Assembly: GCA_016801845.1 (NCBI GenBank)
Contig: CM028912.1
Span: forward strand, 20,396,001-20,460,000
Length of the DNA: 64,000 nucleotides
Origin: Polydactylus sextarius
Lineage: Eukaryota; Chordata; Actinopteri; Polynemidae
Reading direction: 5' to 3'
Shown here: one piece after another, positions 39,636 to 52,400 of the stretch
How the letters are laid out: each line of letters starts with the position of its first letter
Position numbering within the stretch: position 1 is the first letter of the stretch
The notes under the pieces: model-generated
Told to the model about the DNA's origin: nothing
Databases searched by the model: none
The model's input: only the letters and a program-made list of their open reading frames with translations
Program-made: the position numbers and the translations under genes

Positions 39636-40422
39636 GGAAACTCAATGTTTCCCAAGATTTGTTTATTTTTTACGATCTGCTAGCAAAAAACTCTAGATGT
39701 GCACTTGATCAACACCCTTCTCTGCAGTTCCCTGCTGCTCTGCCTTCAGTCAAAACTGCACAACATCAGCTGTAGAACTTATATAAGACACAACGTTACT
39801 TATTCCTCTGAAAATGCAACAATGATTGAGACGTTTGCTTTATGATGATGAGATAACAATACGATGCTGAACCCCCCCAGGTAAAACATGAGGCTTGACA
39901 GAGACATTCACGCTTCTTCATGAAGTGAATATGAGTGATTTGAAGTTGCACTGCGACAACACAATTGCACTAGATGCCCTGAGGTTTTGAGTGAGTAAGG
40001 AACTGTCTACATTTTAGTGGGGATTTAAAAATAATTTGTGCCAGCTGTCATCGATTCAGGAAGGCAGCTACAGTAAACCAGTCACACAGTACAGTTTAAA
40101 CTGTCAGGTATTTCACAATCAAACTCTCATATAAACTGAGTCATGAGTTGAACTTAGGCTTAAGTGTCTTGAATATGAAAGCTGTGTACATCTCCTTAAA
40201 TGCATCCTTTCATTTCTGTGTGTCAATATTGTACTAGTACTGTGGTAGTATTGTAACAGTACCCTGATCTCAGATACATGGATAAATACAACCATCCCTT
40301 TGTGACATTTCACATAGACCTTAAGGTTAGTAATTCTGACCCTTGGAGAGACTGCTGCAGTCAACTGGATGCCTATCCATCTGTATGGCTTATTTTCTCA
40401 CTGTCAGCTGTGTTGTCATCCT

Positions 40423-40505
40423 ACCACACACACACACCCACACATGCATGTACATGCACATGCACACACACGCGCACCCGCGCGCACACACACACACACG
40501 CACAA
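40423..40505. repeat. CA/CG alternating purine-pyrimidine tract
   Basis: CACA runs, GCATGTACATGCACATGC and CGCGCACCCGCGCGCACA lie side by side. Such long purine-pyrimidine alternation is a known Z-DNA-prone composition. Confidence 0.9.
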
Positions 40506-42124
40506 AGAGATTTGTGTTTGTAGCACGTAGCCTCTCTTTCTTTTTCTCTACTTCTACTACTTCCTCAGCCCATTTTCTGATGCATTTTTTCCTCTTTTTC
40601 TGACAAATCAATGAAAAGCTTGAAAGCAATTTCTCTCGGTTCTTTCATAAACCCATCACCTGCTCCATTTTAGGATTTGTATCTTTTTGTTTTGACACAA
40701 ATATCTGGATGCAGGGGAGTGCAATCATGATTTCCAACCATGTCTCCAATAAATGATGTTTTTATACAACTAAACTACAACAGAAATTATGTTTTGTAGA
40801 AAGTGTAATTGCTGGATTATACTTGAATAGAACACATTTTTATATGACTGCAGCATTGCGTTTATTAATGGAAGCAAAAAGTAACTAGTGGGCTGATGGT
40901 TGATGTATGAAACTCAGTATTGTCACATCAGAGGTTCAGGTTTGCATTCAGTCTAAGCTGCGCTGGTTTAGACAACAAAAACTCTTTAATTCTGTCCTCA
41001 ATCAAACACCATCATGAATCATTATGTACTACAGATGATAGTGACATGTGAACCCAACTGATCCAACAATGTGTTCCCCTTACTTGGCCTCCATTTTTAC
41101 AGGTTTGAAAAAAAAAAATACATTGATGGTACTTCCTCTTCCAATATGTAGCCAAAATAGTGAGCATGAGGATATTTTGGTTCCCAATGGCTTTTCTCAG
41201 CATATCACATCTTTAGATGCTCAATCTTGATTGGGCTCTGGGTAATTTACAAGTTTGGTTAACAACTCAGGCTCTTTGTCACGTTCCCTGAGCCATTTCT
41301 TAACAGAGTGCATTGTTTTATTAAAGGAAAGATGCTGTCAGGAAATGCCATGCTGGTGTGTATACGTGTCAAAGTATCTTCCAGATTAATATCAGGGCCC
41401 AAGTCTACTAGGCAGAACAATTTGTTGTAGCACGATTGTCAATGTTATTCACTTTATATGTTAGTAGTTTTGACTTAGTGGCCAGTCAGTGTGTAGAGTG
41501 CACTGCAAGTTGTCACAGTTTATCAGTGTCGAAGCACCTGTGAACTCAAATTAGAAAGTGTAAAAGTGGAAGTGTGCACATTGAGATACAGCAAGTGTCT
41601 GAAGACACTGAACTTTCTATATCCATGTGCCACTGACAGCTATAGTCCTTTGCTTCTATTCTGGAGAGAGGGGTTTTGAATAAAGTTTGCTAATCCTTAA
41701 ACATATAATATTATGTGAAATAACAAACATGCTTCAGATTGTCAAGTCTGACTCAAAATTAAGACCTCTTTCCTCCAAAATTTGTTTTGAGAACACACAA
41801 TGTTTACATGTACCATGTTACTTCATTGTCTTCATTGAGGCAGAGTTCACTGTGCTGCTCTTCTTCCCGGAATGATTTCAAGGCCTTATGAAACATCACC
41901 TTATCTCCTCTCAGACAGCAAGAGATCAGTTCTGTCCTGATATATTCGTATTCCCTCCCAGTCAAATCTAGAGGTTAAACCTGAAACCACAATTGGAACC
42001 AATATGTGGTGTGGTTTCAGAGAGGCTCTGTTCACAGCAGAGACGTGTTATTTAGAACAAACTAGTTTGAAGAAAGACAGAGAAGAGAGACAGAAAACAG
42101 ATTCTTCTAAGAAAGTTAAAACTC

Positions 42125-43025
42125 TTGAGAGGTGAAACGGCACACAAAGGACTTCATCTGGATCAGGAAATCATCTCTGGTTTCATCTGCATGGATTTAT
42201 TGAGGGATTCAGTGACTATTCCCTGTGGAAGCAGTTACTGCATGAACTGTATCAAAACTGGAATAAAAAGGAAACAATTTCACAGCTGCCCTGAGTGTAG
42301 ACAGTACTTTATACCTGTCCTAAGAAAAAAACACAATGTTAGCAGTTTTAGTGGATGAGTTGAAGAAGACTGGACTCCAAGATGTGAAGCTGCTTCACTT
42401 AGAGGTAGTGGTTTTGGATCACTTTGCTGATAAAGCAGTGGAGGACAGTGAGAAGATCTTTACTGATCTGATCCGTCTCATGGAAAAGCGATGTTCTGAT
42501 GTGAGGCAGCAGATCAGATCCCGGCAGGAAACTGATGTGAGTTGAGTCAAAGAACTTCAGGTGAAGCTGGAGCAGGAGATCACCGAGCTGAAGAGGAAAG
42601 ACACTGAGCTGAAGCAGCTCTTACACACAGATGATCACAATCACTTTCTTCAAAACTACCTATCATTGTCACCACTCAGTGAGTCTACTCGCTCACCCAG
42701 CATCAATACCTGTCCTCTGAGGTCCTTTGAGGATGTGACAGCAGCTATGTTAGAGGTCAGAGATAAACTACAGGACATTCTGAGAGAAAAATGGTCAAAT
42801 GTCTGTGTTTTAATGCCAAAGTCACAACCAGAGCTCAGGACAAGAGCTGAATTCTTACAATATGCACACGACATCACTCTGGATCCAAACACAGCAAACA
42901 CATATCTGTGTTTGGGAAACAGAAGAGCAACATTAAACAGTCGACAGCAGTCTTATTGCAGTCATCCAGACAGATGCACTAAGTGGCCTCAGGTCCTAAG
43001 CAGAGGATTTTATGAATGCAAATAG
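42125..43025 (+). pseudogene. Dead TRIM-family E3 ligase relic (TRIM16/TRIM25-like, fish type)
   Basis: Living relatives are cytosolic RING ubiquitin ligases, many of them in innate immunity, built as RING, B-box, coiled coil and PRY/SPRY. The RING part (42137-42331) keeps the stretch VTIPCG and later MNCIK and CPECRQ. Its first zinc cysteine is now Gly (GGT, 42179-42181), and the His of the usual CGH-S-YC motif is Ser (AGC, 42230-42232). The usual initiator reads ACG at 42137. An A7 run at 42325-42331 carries a one-base shift, after which the frame continues with MLAVLVDELKKTGLQ. Both B-box zinc fingers are absent: the linker passes straight into a coiled coil (about 42420-42640). TGA at 42543-42545 breaks that coiled coil; CGA to TGA, a CpG-type change, is the likely cause. 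The PRY start (EFLQYAHDITLDPNTA) is clear, but the frame ends at TAG 43023-43025, so nearly all of SPRY is missing. About 300 residues remain of roughly 550. No introns are visible, which also fits living intronless fish TRIMs. The family call is firm; the exact subfamily is not. Confidence 0.9.
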
Positions 43026-43433
43026 TAACGGAAAATGTTGTTATCAAAATCAATGCACAAAGAAAAAACGATTATCATGAGTTATGTATTAATTATCTTT
43101 TCATTTATTATTATTATCTCCTATTTCAGTTCCTGACAATGAGATCTCCATAACACTTGACCAAGTAAACATATAAAATACTTTTCATCAGATTCTTATA
43201 TATCAAGATACAGAGCTTAAACTCTACAATCATTAAACTAAGAACATCTGATCTCTGTGTGACTTTATGATAAATAAAGTCAGTGCTCTCTGTGAGGCTC
43301 AGGTGACCATCAGACATGTTTCTGACTACAGATACAGTTTCTACAGGGAGCTAGTGATTATCAAAGGTCACAATTTATCAGCAGCAGTGTCTGTGTGTGG
43401 TTAGATAAGATGAGCTGTTTGATCGCGTTTATT

Positions 43434-43446
43434 TCACACACACACA

Positions 43447-43479
<33 letters not shown>

Positions 43480-43546
43480 TCCTGCGTAGCTTCTCCTGAA
43501 GCTCTGACTCGACTCACTTCAGTTTCCTGACACACACACACACACA
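43434..43546. repeat. Two (CA)n tracts
   Basis: CA units at 43434-43479 with one TA interruption, and again at 43530-43546. They begin about 400 bp after the TRIM relic. Confidence 0.9.
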
Positions 43547-46500
43547 TTTCTCACACTGCTGCAGTGAATTTACATGACTGAAATGTGTGTGATTGTCACA
43601 TACTTTAGATGTGAAGTGTGGTAGACTGATCATCTCATTTAAACAGAGAGTTGAAAAGAATTGAAATGCTTATATTATTGTTTGTTTGGTTCACAGCAGT
43701 TATTCACGAGAGGATTTACTTGAGTATTGTCTCCTTTATTTTAACTTTAGGTCGCCCACATTTCATAAAAGCCTCCTGGTTTCTGCTGCATTCACTCTAG
43801 TTTGTGTTACCACTCACTGAAACTCAGCTCACTGAAGACCATGTGTTTGTAGAATTTTGGTGAGACTTCAATGTGAATATGTTGAAAAAATAAACAATGT
43901 TTTACTGGTATGATAAGGACAGTCATTCTACAGTAGTGTGGCAGCAGCCACTCCTGCAATAAAACAACTAACAAAGTTTGTCAGAGCTGAAGAAGAAAGC
44001 AGCTTTAGCGACAGAGATGAAATAGGTTACAGCAACCAAGAGTCTGTTGTGAAGAAAATGTGAAAAAAAAGGTGCGTCTGGAGTCGTGAGTCGTGCATCA
44101 TAAACTTCACAGTCTACACTGCACTTCTTTGGGTCTCACTTCTGGAAAATCTGGAAACTGAAAAGGCAACTGAAAGAGCAATTGATAAGTGAAGCACAGA
44201 AATACAGATAGACAGAGATTACTTCGGTTATATATCAGATTTATCTACAATAATTGATTTAACTATTTTTCATTGTTTTAATGCTGTAGTGTTTGTTTTT
44301 CTAACTGTGAGCCATGAGCAAGTGCTTCTGTGGGATCAGAGAGGAAATAAGCCAGGCTTCACAGGCTCCATGAGTGCCAATAAAGCAAGGAGTCATCTGA
44401 TTCATCTTCATCCTGACTCATTTCACTGACTCTGGCGGAAATGTCAACTGAATTAGCTGCCATTCTACCTGCGAGCATCATGAGTGGGTTATTTAAGGAG
44501 TGTGGAAGAAATGAGGCTTAAATTCACTTGGCTGCACCCTGTGACCTTGAATAAATAAGTTAATGCTGAATTTGATCATTGAAGCTGATCATTAGGTGGG
44601 CTCATATTTTCTCTTAAGGATCTAGGAGAGGCCTACTGCTGCTGCTGTTGCTGCAGCAGATTCTGTCCCACTTAAGGGCCACTGGTGATTTTCTATCTGG
44701 GCTATCATAGATCCCAAGGAAGTTGCATGTTAATGTTTGAGCTAGCTAGCATTGGATTAGCTCAAAGTCAGCTGTCTGCGAATCCTCACTGATCTCATCT
44801 ACAGTTTCTCTCTGTCTACAGCGTCCCCAGGGGAGAAAAAAGTTGGCTTCTTTAATTCCTTTAATGTCTGTGGAGAACATGCATGCTTCTGTTTGCTCAA
44901 ACTATTCACTCCTCAGAGGGTTGTGTGCAGAGGACTGTGCATATGACGGCTGCAAAATTCAGTGGATATAATTCTGCAATAGATTTTTGAATTTTCTGTG
45001 AAGCTGTGTGAATGTTCCTGTGGAGTATAGTCTTTTTAATTATGTTCACATTTAATTTGAATGGTAATTTCAGTCAATCATGTTGAACTATTACCACTGA
45101 TTGTGTAGACAAATGCTATAATTACTAACAATGATATTTTGTTTGTATTGTCACATTAGTCTTCAATACAATAAACGTGCCCCACGCACAATAAAAAGGA
45201 TGTGATATACAATATTTGATAAATATTGAGGAGCCTGCTCACAAATTAATAGGTGTAATGTTGAGCATTGTTAGAATAATGAGCTCTCCATTTCAGTCAT
45301 TTTAAATCGTTTCTTCTTGGACTCATTGTTGGAAGACAGAAAGCTGATTCTTGTAGTCAAGATATTGAGAATATCTGCAGTGCCACAGTTTAACAATTAC
45401 ACTTGATATTAAATGGAATCAATATATGAATATAGAAAAAGATGCACAAACACCTCACTAGATTACCCTGCAATCAGAGCCATTCTTGGCCAAATAAAAA
45501 TGCAAAATAGTCTCGCTGCACTATTAAAATAAATATTTGCGCTACTATCTCAAAGGTCACATGACTCTGGCTCCTCCTGCTGTGTCAAGCTGCCTGTCGA
45601 AAATATTGACTGCCCCAAAAAAGGAGACGACAGTAAGCGTCTCCGCTGCCAGAGAGGTCCAGGTTATTGTACACGTAAGTACATTTGGTTTACAGTAGGT
45701 CAGGAGTCTTGGCACAAAATACAGGAAATTTCCACTGTTACTACAAGTACTCCTGGACCAAGATGACTTTCTATAAATCTGGAGCTTCACAGCAATGAAA
45801 CCTGTGCTAGCCATTGTGGACACTGATTATGGCTTAAGGACCAGTAGGTTAGGTAACAAGGCTGGTCAGTGGCTGCCTCAGGCTGCATCTAATGAACATG
45901 AACTTTGCCACCAGCCATGACTGTACCAGCAGCCCCAACTACCTCATTTACATATTGAGGTCTGATGACAAAACAGGGCGAACGAAGACAAAAGCTGTAT
46001 CCAGAATTATTAAAATGTACTGGGACCATAGTTAAAGACCCCATGTATGCATAGAGTATGAATCAGTATTTTAAAACTATGTCTTACCTGTGTCATGAAA
46101 ACATATCCACTGGTATCGATGTATACAGGCAGTAAGATCACATCACAGCCAAACACAGTTGTAGTATTTGTAACAGTAAAACTGTGCAGTGAGGATGTGT
46201 GCCCACATCATATAACAAACTTCAGACTGGAGTCAGAATAGGGTGAAATGACTCTATTGAAATGAAATGGGTGAAAGTGAGAGGTGTCATTTCATAGTAA
46301 AACACTGTCAAGTTGCAAAAGCTCATAATTGATTTCAAACTGCTGACTGATTATTCTGGCTATTTTTTCTCTGTCTTCTCTATATTAAAGTATGTTTCAA
46401 TATTATGACTAAAATTGCCACATTGTGTTTATTGGGTAATAAAAAGGTATATTATCAGTAATCTTTGATAAAGGCTGTTCCGTCTTTGTTATGATCCAGA

Positions 46501-48413
46501 TCCAATTGAAGGTTGAAACTTCCTTTAAGGAAATCAGGAGTAAAATATCATTAAAGGTCTCAGAGACCGACAACACTAGTCCACAGCTTTTGATGCAAAA
46601 AGTCTTTAAAAAACAAGAAATGTTATTATGTTCCTGCTGTTTAAGTTTTTGCATTTTACAAACAGCAAATGTTTGGGCCATAAATCCTCAGTAAACAGGT
46701 GTTTTTGTCCGTTTCACATTTACTGGCTCACATTTACCTACATTTTCCTTCTAAAATATTCATATCCCCGTTTAAATGATTTTCTTGTTAATAACAAGGA
46801 GCTTTTATGTTTTCAGAAAAACACAATTAAAACTATTTTAAATGTAAGTTTTAAAACGGGACAACTGCCTCAGTGACACTGAGACACCGTTGACACTCAT
46901 GATTTGCATACCTTGTGCCACTGATGAAGACGAGTTCACAGTTCACGCTGCCTTGGCTTTTCTACGGCGAGGATGAGATGTTTCACCCAATGTCAGAGTA
47001 TGCCTAAGGGCTTTAGAGCCCTGTGCTCTGTAGCCAGACTCTTCCCTGCCTCTACTGATCAATGTTGAACCACAACGTGCAGAAACAAGGCTTTGGAGAG
47101 GCCAGAACGCCGAGTGCTTTAGCGCCTGCTACATGATGGGATGAGACTGAGTGTCTTTGATCCTAGTGGGAGGGCTGGAGCTTCTCACCACCCCCCTCAC
47201 CACCCATTCCCTCTGCAAAGACCCAGAGGCTGTATTGATTTTGAATAATGCTTTGTGTCTCCACTAGCTGTATACATGCATAATTTGTCTTCATTATGTC
47301 TTTGGCAGAGGCATAACTGTTTGTTTTTGCTTATGTTTTCAAAGCAGGTTTGGTTTTAGAAGGAAAGGTTGGAACTAAAAAAAGTGTAAACCATGCACTG
47401 CTTTAGCCTTTGTTTTTCCCCATTCAAGTCATTGGGTTTGTGCAGACCTGAAAAGCTGAAAATATATCTCTTTTTAAGTTCCATTAGGGTTTTAGTGCTC
47501 AGTAATTCCTTTAAGCAGCTAATGTTTTTTTTTGCAGTTGTTATTACTATAATAGAAGAAATTGTGCATTTGTTTTGGGCTATTTTCAGCTGTGAATTAC
47601 CACGCGTCGGGGGAGAAATTATCTGACAATTTCAAATTACGATCAGTCTTGAGGACATTCATTTTTATGACATTTACACTTGGTCTGCCTTAATAACATG
47701 GATCCACACTATACTCACAAGAAAACAGCATGTCTATTATAGGGCGGTACTCATTGGGCAAATCAAACCACACGTGGCTGCCACAGACTCTTTTTTCACA
47801 CATGATGTATTTGAAAAACAATTTAGTGTGTTGGAGCAGCATAGCAGATGAAGAGCTGATGCCAAAATAAAGACATGATGCGAGTGGTTTGCTTTCTCCA
47901 AGTAAATCTGTATCTATAAACTCTGTTACACAACACTGGCGCATCAGATCTGTTAAATCACCTTAAAAGGAAGCATCCGAGTGTGTCGGGTCGGCACAAC
48001 CCCACTCATCTGCCTCTCACTGCCTCCCGAACATAAAAAAGTAATCATTATCCATGTGTCAGTCAGTGCAACAGTGTGACTCACTGATGTGTTTTTAATT
48101 GTTTATGGACCATGGAGTTCTAAGCCACAGAGGAATACTTGTCAGTTGGATCAGTTCTTTGTTGTGTGGGATGTGATAAAAAGAAGAAAATATTTAAAGC
48201 CCAAAAAACTACAACTTCTATAACAAGATGACATTTGTATAAATTAGTGTTTGCATCTACATCAGCCCTGTAGTGGCTTTAACCGGTTCAATGCTGGTTC
48301 AATGTATGAGGTCAAGTATAGTTCTCCTCCTCATCAACATGAGCACAGCAATGAGCTCCACCACTAGGATTTGGTGCCACAGTATACTACTGTAATGAAG
48401 CATGAAATGTTGA

Positions 48414-48440
48414 ACTTTATTGATCCTTGTGGGAAATTCT
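48414..48440 (+). repeat. Possible dispersed-repeat fragment (TTTATTGATCC ... GGGAAATTC)
   Basis: ACTTTATTGATCCTTGTGGG, then AAATTCT, resembles a frequent fish repeat motif (CTTTATTGATCCC-N-GGGGAAATTC). It is short, so only suggestive. Confidence 0.35.
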
Positions 48441-49590
48441 AGATTTTCACTTCCCAGCATCCACAGTCTGGTTAGATGTTAGATTTCAGATGAGGACACT
48501 TGGGAAGGGAGGATGTAGCAGGAACAGCACTGCCAGTATGAGCAGTCCAAGCAATAAAGTCAAATACAAGTGTGATAATGTTAGTGATATTATGTGATGA
48601 AGCACTTTCAGTGAAAGATTTATAGTCTGCTTGTAAAATCTAACAAAACTACTAAGTCATGCTTTATATTCACAAGTGAGGTGCCACTGCAGTAATGGCT
48701 ACTTCCTTACATCCAACATCCAGTGAGAAGTAGAAACATTGCCTGCACCTACTATGAGCAATGTAGTGTGATAAGGGGATGAGTTGTTTTGTGATTTGTA
48801 ACCTGTAAACTGAATAGGTGATATTTCGAAAATTTCCTTAGCAAAACATTTGCTTTCTATGATGGTTCTTCACATGGGCTGTAATAAAGATGATATTTAG
48901 GAAACAAGTCAGGTTGCAATTCACAGATTAAAATAAAAACAAAGGGGCGAGGGCACAAAGCTTTCACAGAAATCAAGCAGCATATCAGTCAACCTTTGTG
49001 ATGTTAAACACGGTAATTATGTCAAGTGGATTTATCTGGTTTTTAACTAGTTTCAACACAATTTCATTAAGCATTTTATTGTTGAATAATGTCACAGAAG
49101 TAACTAATACATCCAGTGTATTATACTATAATGTTGTCCACTGTTATGCAGTGAGAGAACATCTTATTTTATTCACTTTTAACAGTGATTCTGGGATACA
49201 GTAATTGGTGACCAAGCAGCCAATCAGGATCACCTTTTTCCACTCTGTAGCTATATGGATCAATACATTTAATGCACACAGAATATATATATATTTGTTT
49301 GTACAAGTTAAGTTATTATTTCCAACATGCAGAGGTAAGCCAGATGCCTTTGATTGGGCTTTACGGCTCCTCACGTCTATCACCTGTTGACAAATTAATG
49401 TGTAAAACCAGCAGGTATGTGACTGAACTGCACCAGAAAGAGCAAGCCAGCGTCTGGGTGACACCCTCATTAGAATCTCATTCAGCTCATCTGACTCACC
49501 CCTTGATGATATCAACAAGCGCGGTGGGACGACACACAGCAGTAATAAATAAATCACACTGACTTCGAAATGAACGCCGCTGCGGTGTGA

Positions 49591-49605
49591 TCAGCAGGGG
49601 GCCTC
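49591..49605 (+). promoter_or_regulatory. CTCF-like motif
   Basis: TCAGCAGGGGGCCTC closely resembles the vertebrate CTCF core (CCAGCAGGGGGCGCT). It is flanked by a small CpG-containing patch (49563-49635) in otherwise AT-rich DNA. Motif match only. Confidence 0.35.
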
Positions 49606-51571
49606 GGTGCTATGTAATCTGAGACCCGCTGCGCAAAACTGAATAAATGAATTAACATTTGCAGACGGTACAATGGCATTTAGCCCTCAGTCAACTCACA
49701 CTGCATTTATCGTGTCTAATGTAATAATTACACTTATTACATTGATGCGCAGTCAAAGATTAGAACACACATTAGTCAGTCAGAGATATTAAAGTTGTAA
49801 AGTGTTGTATTAGTTGGGCTCATTTTATTTCTATTGTCTATTCACTAAATGGTCACAAAAACAAATTTTCTTTAGTTAAAACTGCAGAGCTTGCATGTGT
49901 TGTTGCCCTACAGAGCTTAATTTTTCTTAAAGTGATTGTGGAATAGTTTTTGCAAAATGACCCTTATGCTCCCTCTGTAGCATGATGAAAGGTCCTCTGC
50001 TGGTCATTTAGTGCATGTAATGTTTATTCACCACAGGCAGATTGTTTGGATAAAAACAAACAAACTGCTGCACAAATCAACCATTTCGACTTCCATATTC
50101 ACAGAGCAGGGATGTTCAAATTAGTGCTTATCCTGTGTGTAACTATTCAGAACAACTAAGAAAAAGAGAAGAGGTCTTGGTTTGTCACACAATCACACTT
50201 GCACAGATCAAAGAAATGCATCAGCGAATGTGTGCAGTGAAAACACCCTCCTCTCTGACAGTGTCCACATTAATCAGTAGTGATGGCTTTACTTGGTTTT
50301 TGAACTGAGAACTCAGACCTTTCAATCAGCATTACAGGCAGAAGCTTTCATCAGATAACAGAAATCAGACATAATAGCTATTATCTTTTTGTGTGTTTGT
50401 ATCTCTGCTTTACATCAAGATGAAATGACTTAAAGAAAAAGAAATGCATGTGAAGAATACCAACCAAGGAAGTGTTTGACTTTGCCCTGAGTGCAGAGTG
50501 GTAATATTCATCCTAGTCAGAAGTGCTGGCAGCTGCTGTAATAACGTGATGTGCTGAATGTGGACTTGCTCAGGCTAAGCCACAGTGGCACACAGTGGAG
50601 TTTGGTCATGAAACTTTCATCAGCGGCCCGGTGGCGTGGAGTTCCTGAATGTCTACACTAAATTGCCCCAGGGTCATAAATACTTTATCAACAGCAGACA
50701 CCTCAGCAAAACACTTCCCCAGGGCTCTCTATCCCTCTCACTCGCTTTCTCTACTTCTCTCTCACCTTCCTCCTCTGTATCTCCACCCACACACACTCCA
50801 CAAGTCTTCTAAGTAGTTTCAAGTAAAACATTTCACTCTGCAACTGCACACTCTCCCTGCCTGATAATTCACACCTCACCTTTCCAATTACATTACGTCA
50901 TAGCGTCATAAGCAGCAGAGTCACTGCACAGGAAGAGCTGTTTGTGACTCTTCATTAACATAGTGCACGTTCACCTACTATCAAACGAGTGCCAAGAATG
51001 ATCTGCTCTCTTTTTCCTCTTGACAATTTACTGAAAAAAAAAACCTTCCATCAAATTCACTGAAGCAAAACTCTAAACTTATATCTTTTAAAGCACCGTC
51101 TTTGATCCCATGCCAGCATTTCAGCCCAGTCTGCTTAGCTTTAATGCTACTAACTTTATTCTCACAGTGCTGTGAATGGTGGTGTTTGAAGCACGACACC
51201 AGGAGTGGTATTCATCCAGGAAACCTCAGAAGACCTTAAACAAGCTGGAGATCGAGCGCATCTCAAAGAAGACTAAGAGACCTCAGTGTGAAGTGGAAAG
51301 AAATAATGGTTGGATCCTGCAGCAATCCCTCTGCAATCACTACAGCTGTAACTCTGCTATAAGTAGACATGAATCCAGCTGTGACTGCAGCTTCATCAGT
51401 CATGAAATCATGTGAGATCACACTCTCACTTTCATGTCTTAAACTATCATAAAACACTGGTGTTCTTTAAGTTAGAGGTTTTCTCACATCTTAGTCACAC
51501 TTTATATACATATATGTGTCTGTACATGCAAGTTGTGTGTCTAGTATGTCAGTAAGTTTTGAGCCTAAACA

Positions 51572-51832
<261 letters not shown>

Positions 51833-51944
51833 CAGTACTAAGTTACAGTACTAATATTAGTGGGCAACAAAGCAGTAAGAAAGAGTATTGTGATTACACC
51901 TACATATTTTGTATAGAAGAGATGTATTGAGGATTTTAGGACCT

Positions 51945-52400
51945 GCATGACCTGCTCACTGGTTGTTATCATGTCAGTGTTACAGACTTGATAGTGAGGG
52001 GTGTAATGGTGGAGGAGGTCAGAGAGATTAAGTGGGGCCAGAGAGTTCAGGACTTGTAGGTGAGAAGTGTTTTGAAATCAATTGTGTAATTGACTGGGAG
52101 CCATTAAAGATTGTGAAGATCTGACTTGATGTAGTCACAGCAGGAGGTGGAGGTATTGAAGTTTACTGTTAGGTTTGTTGGGTAATAACCACAGGCGGTG
52201 CAGTTTTTCCTAGTCGATGTAGAAGTGATGAGGGCATGGAGGAGTGTTTCAGCTGTGATAGAAGTGGTGAGGTTGATGTGAAGTGGAATGGAGAGAGAAG
52301 GAGTGACACTGGAGTGATTGATGGTATGTGAGAAGATCTGGGCAGAGAACAGTTGACAGTCTGGATTGAATAATATCTATCTTTACATAGATTATGATTA
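51945..52400 (-). mobile_element. LINE reverse-transcriptase C-terminal relic (L2/CR1/Rex1-like)
   Basis: Reading the minus strand gives ITAETLLHALITS, matching the AETLVHALITSRIDYCNSLL region after the RT palm in L2/CR1-type fish LINEs. Upstream codons give SHTINHSSVTPSLS. On the plus strand, AATTGACTGGGAGCCATTAA and GAAGTTTACTGTTAGGTTTG are the antisense of the following conserved blocks. Frameshifts and small deletions are present. The relic begins about 110 bp right of the GACA/GATA tract. The homology is clear; the clade label is tentative. Confidence 0.7.

Larger units (their letters stand above)
33572..42124. other. No gene recognised
   Basis: Contains the CRE at 34.16 kb, the hairpin at 36.23 kb, an AT-only palindromic patch (37449-37485) and the two dispersed-repeat fragments at 38.7 and 39.6 kb. 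No coding signal. Confidence 0.6.
43026..51571. other. No gene recognised
   Basis: No SPRY remnant follows the TRIM relic. A minus frame at 45557-45823 (88 codons) and one at 49144-49557 (137 codons) have no recognisable domain. The CTCF-like site lies at 49.6 kb. Confidence 0.6.
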
